64,000 bases of DNA from Polyangiaceae bacterium (GTDB taxonomy: Bacteria > Myxococcota_A > Polyangia > Polyangiales > Polyangiaceae), in assembly GCA_020633235.1 (NCBI GenBank), contig JACKEA010000002.1, positions 992,001 through 1,056,000 on the forward strand, read 5' to 3'. Below, one piece after another: positions 62,600-64,000 of the stretch. The notes below the pieces were generated by a model. It worked only from the letters and a program-made list of their open reading frames with translations. It was not told where the DNA came from and ran no database searches. Each line of letters starts with the position of its first letter. Position 1 is the first letter of the stretch. The position numbers and the translations under genes are program-made.

Positions 62600-63733
62600 C
62601 TACTCGGCCGGCTCGGACAGCACCGTGAGGCGCACGGGAAACGCCGACTTTGGTGTCGTCGTGAGCGGCGCGGGCGCCGGGGTGAAGGGCGTCCGGCGGC
62701 GGAGCTTGCCCGCCTCCATACCCAGGGCGGAGAGCTCACCGGGGCCGTAGATGTCCAGGTAGCCGCGCCACACACCCTCGCAGGCGTCGAACAGCGCGCA
62801 ACGGCCGCACTCTGCCGGGTGATCCTTCAGGTCGAAGCGTTTGCGATCCTGCCAGTTGAAGCGGGAGCGACCCGCTTCAACCCGGGCCACGCCCACGTCG
62901 CCGCCGTCGTTGCGGATGGAGCAATCCGTGGACAGGTCACGGTACACGTCGCCCACGTAGCGCTCCATCAGGGCGCGGCTGCCGAGCAGCTCCGGCGGGA
63001 GCATGCACAGCGGCACGCCGCCGAAGCTGAAATGCTTCTTGAAGTGGTACTCGTTCAGGACCACGGCTTTCATGAGCACGGGGATCACGGCAGTGAGCGT
63101 GGGTGTGAGGTCCGAGCTGCCCTCGGCGTAGCCCTCAGGCCGCACGAAGTTCACTCGTAGATCGTCGAGGCCCATGTCCTCGTAGAAGAAGCGCATCATC
63201 TTGGGCAGCGCCCGGTAGTTCCAGCCGTTCAGCACCACGTTGATGCTGAGGCCGTCTTTCAAGGCGCCGGCGGCCTTCCGCTTCTTGAGGTTCTCGATGG
63301 CCTGGCACTTCTTTTCGAAGCCGCCTGGGACGCCGGTCTGCTTGTCTTCCAAGGGGCCGGTGTGGCCGTGCATGGAGATCGTCACGCGGGTGAGCCCGGC
63401 CTCCACGACCTGGTCCACGAACTTTTCGCGGCGGAACATCATCGCGTTGGTCGCGATGGCGATGCGCGTGTAGCCGAGCTCTTTCGCGAAGGCGATGCTC
63501 TCCACGATCTTGGGGTACGCCGTGGGCTCGCCGCCCAAGAAGCCGACGGACAGGTGGCCCTCCTCGCGCCAGCGACGGAGCTCCCCCTTCATGATGTCGA
63601 AGTCGATGAAGCGTTTGTCTTCCTTGCTGGGCATGCCGTCCAGGCAGAAGACGCACTTGTTGTTGCAGGTCTTGCCGACGTTGATCTCGACGTTCTTGCG
63701 CACGTCGCGAACGGAGCTCTCGACCTGGCTCAC
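62600..63733 (-). CDS. Radical SAM protein with C-terminal Cys cluster motif
   Basis: A 377-residue radical SAM enzyme. The [4Fe-4S] motif is C23-x3-C27-x2-C30 (GKTCNNKCVFC), with GGEPT and later VTISMHG typical of the barrel. A C-terminal ECGRCALFDACEG (C-x2-C-x5-C) suggests an auxiliary cluster of the SPASM/twitch type. The reaction is unknown; SPASM-type enzymes often modify peptides. ATG 63733 overlaps the upstream radical SAM gene's stop by 4 bp. Confidence 0.88.
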   Translation of the reverse strand: MSQVESSVRDVRKNVEINVGKTCNNKCVFCLDGMPSKEDKRFIDFDIMKGELRRWREEGHLSVGFLGGEPTAYPKIVESIAFAKELGYTRIAIATNAMMFRREKFVDQVVEAGLTRVTISMHGHTGPLEDKQTGVPGGFEKKCQAIENLKKRKAAGALKDGLSINVVLNGWNYRALPKMMRFFYEDMGLDDLRVNFVRPEGYAEGSSDLTPTLTAVIPVLMKAVVLNEYHFKKHFSFGGVPLCMLPPELLGSRALMERYVGDVYRDLSTDCSIRNDGGDVGVARVEAGRSRFNWQDRKRFDLKDHPAECGRCALFDACEGVWRGYLDIYGPGELSALGMEAGKLRRRTPFTPAPAPLTTTPKSAFPVRLTVLSEPAE

Positions 63734-64000
63734 GAGGCCACCCCCACGGGTGACAGGGCCTCAGTCGAGTACAGCTCCGCGTAGCGGTCGAACACGCCCA
63801 TGCACACGCCCTTGCGCTCGCAGCGGGTGCACTCCGCAGTGTGCACGCGCTTGCGATCCGGCGCCCAGGAGTAGATGCCGTCGAACACGACCTTGCCGGG
63901 GGCGCTCTGCCACTCCACGGTGACTCTGGGGTCCCAGTGAAGATCGTTGGAGAGCATCGCGTGCTCACCCAAGAGGCACATGGGCACGCCGAAAAAGCGA
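63730..64000 (-). CDS. Second radical SAM-like protein, C-terminal part (cut by window edge)
   Basis: The frame is open to the right edge and ends at 63730, so only about 89 C-terminal residues are visible. It is paralogous to the neighbouring radical SAM protein: FFGVPMCLLGEH matches FGGVPLCMLPPEL, and ECTRCERKGVCMG matches its C-x2-C-x5-C motif. The core CxxxCxxC motif lies outside the window. The two genes overlap by 4 bp and form an operon. Confidence 0.7.
   Translation of the reverse strand, partial: RFFGVPMCLLGEHAMLSNDLHWDPRVTVEWQSAPGKVVFDGIYSWAPDRKRVHTAECTRCERKGVCMGVFDRYAELYSTEALSPVGVAS

Overview
The window is about 64 kb of GC-rich, gene-dense bacterial DNA that looks like a soil or predatory member of Myxococcota, most likely order Polyangiales. 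This rests on protein style, not on a marker gene. Roughly eighteen predicted lipoproteins occur, many with long Gly/Ser/Ala/Thr-rich linkers straight after the lipobox. There are also FHA-linked sigma-54 activators, a Ser/Thr kinase, hybrid histidine kinases, a MopE-like repeat protein and an AgmX/PglI-like acidic membrane protein. I found no rRNA, tRNA, CRISPR array or prophage. Both ends cut through genes.

Layout: 1-4.3 kb holds a ferritin-like protein, a broken YdeI-type gene, a 1-Cys peroxiredoxin and envelope proteins. 4.3-9.1 kb is a three-histidine-kinase signalling cluster around a shared intergenic palindrome. 9.1-13.5 kb is a hipBA toxin-antitoxin operon with three evenly spaced operators, tail to tail with ppc. 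13.5-17.9 kb is a graveyard of HNH-endonuclease genes. One intact copy lies in a 1.6-kb segment with short terminal inverted repeats, flanked by a 5-bp direct repeat, and this segment splits a second HNH gene in frame. 18-27 kb carries Cys-rich and Gly-rich surface lipoproteins. 27-34 kb has an FHA/sigma-54 activator, a Ser/Thr kinase, a metallophosphoesterase and a LysR regulator. 34.7-39.5 kb has a TetR regulator, a CDP-alcohol phosphatidyltransferase, and an M1-like peptidase with a C-terminal dockerin followed directly by a cohesin-domain lipoprotein. 39.5-47.8 kb contains TerB-like, ADP-ribosylglycohydrolase-like (internally deleted), carbonic anhydrase, enoyl-reductase-like, frameshifted PEGA, second FHA activator and exported pirin genes. 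47.8-60 kb has an M30-like metalloprotease, the acidic repeat protein, a polysaccharide flippase, a CE2 esterase plus GH92 mannosidase pair, and a six-BON-domain lipoprotein behind a textbook sigma-54 promoter. 60-64 kb has the MopE-like protein and two tandem radical SAM genes, the second cut by the window edge.

Two signals cut across the ordinary annotation. First, a ~20-bp sequence close to TGTTGGTCCGGCGCGGAACC recurs about seventeen times. It is often paired head to head at the 3' ends of convergent genes, and sometimes lies inside coding sequence. Second, several genes show clean molecular lesions (YdeI-like, ADP-ribosylglycohydrolase-like, PEGA protein, HNH genes), so the region is being actively remodelled. 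All functional statements come from reading motifs by eye; no database search was run.
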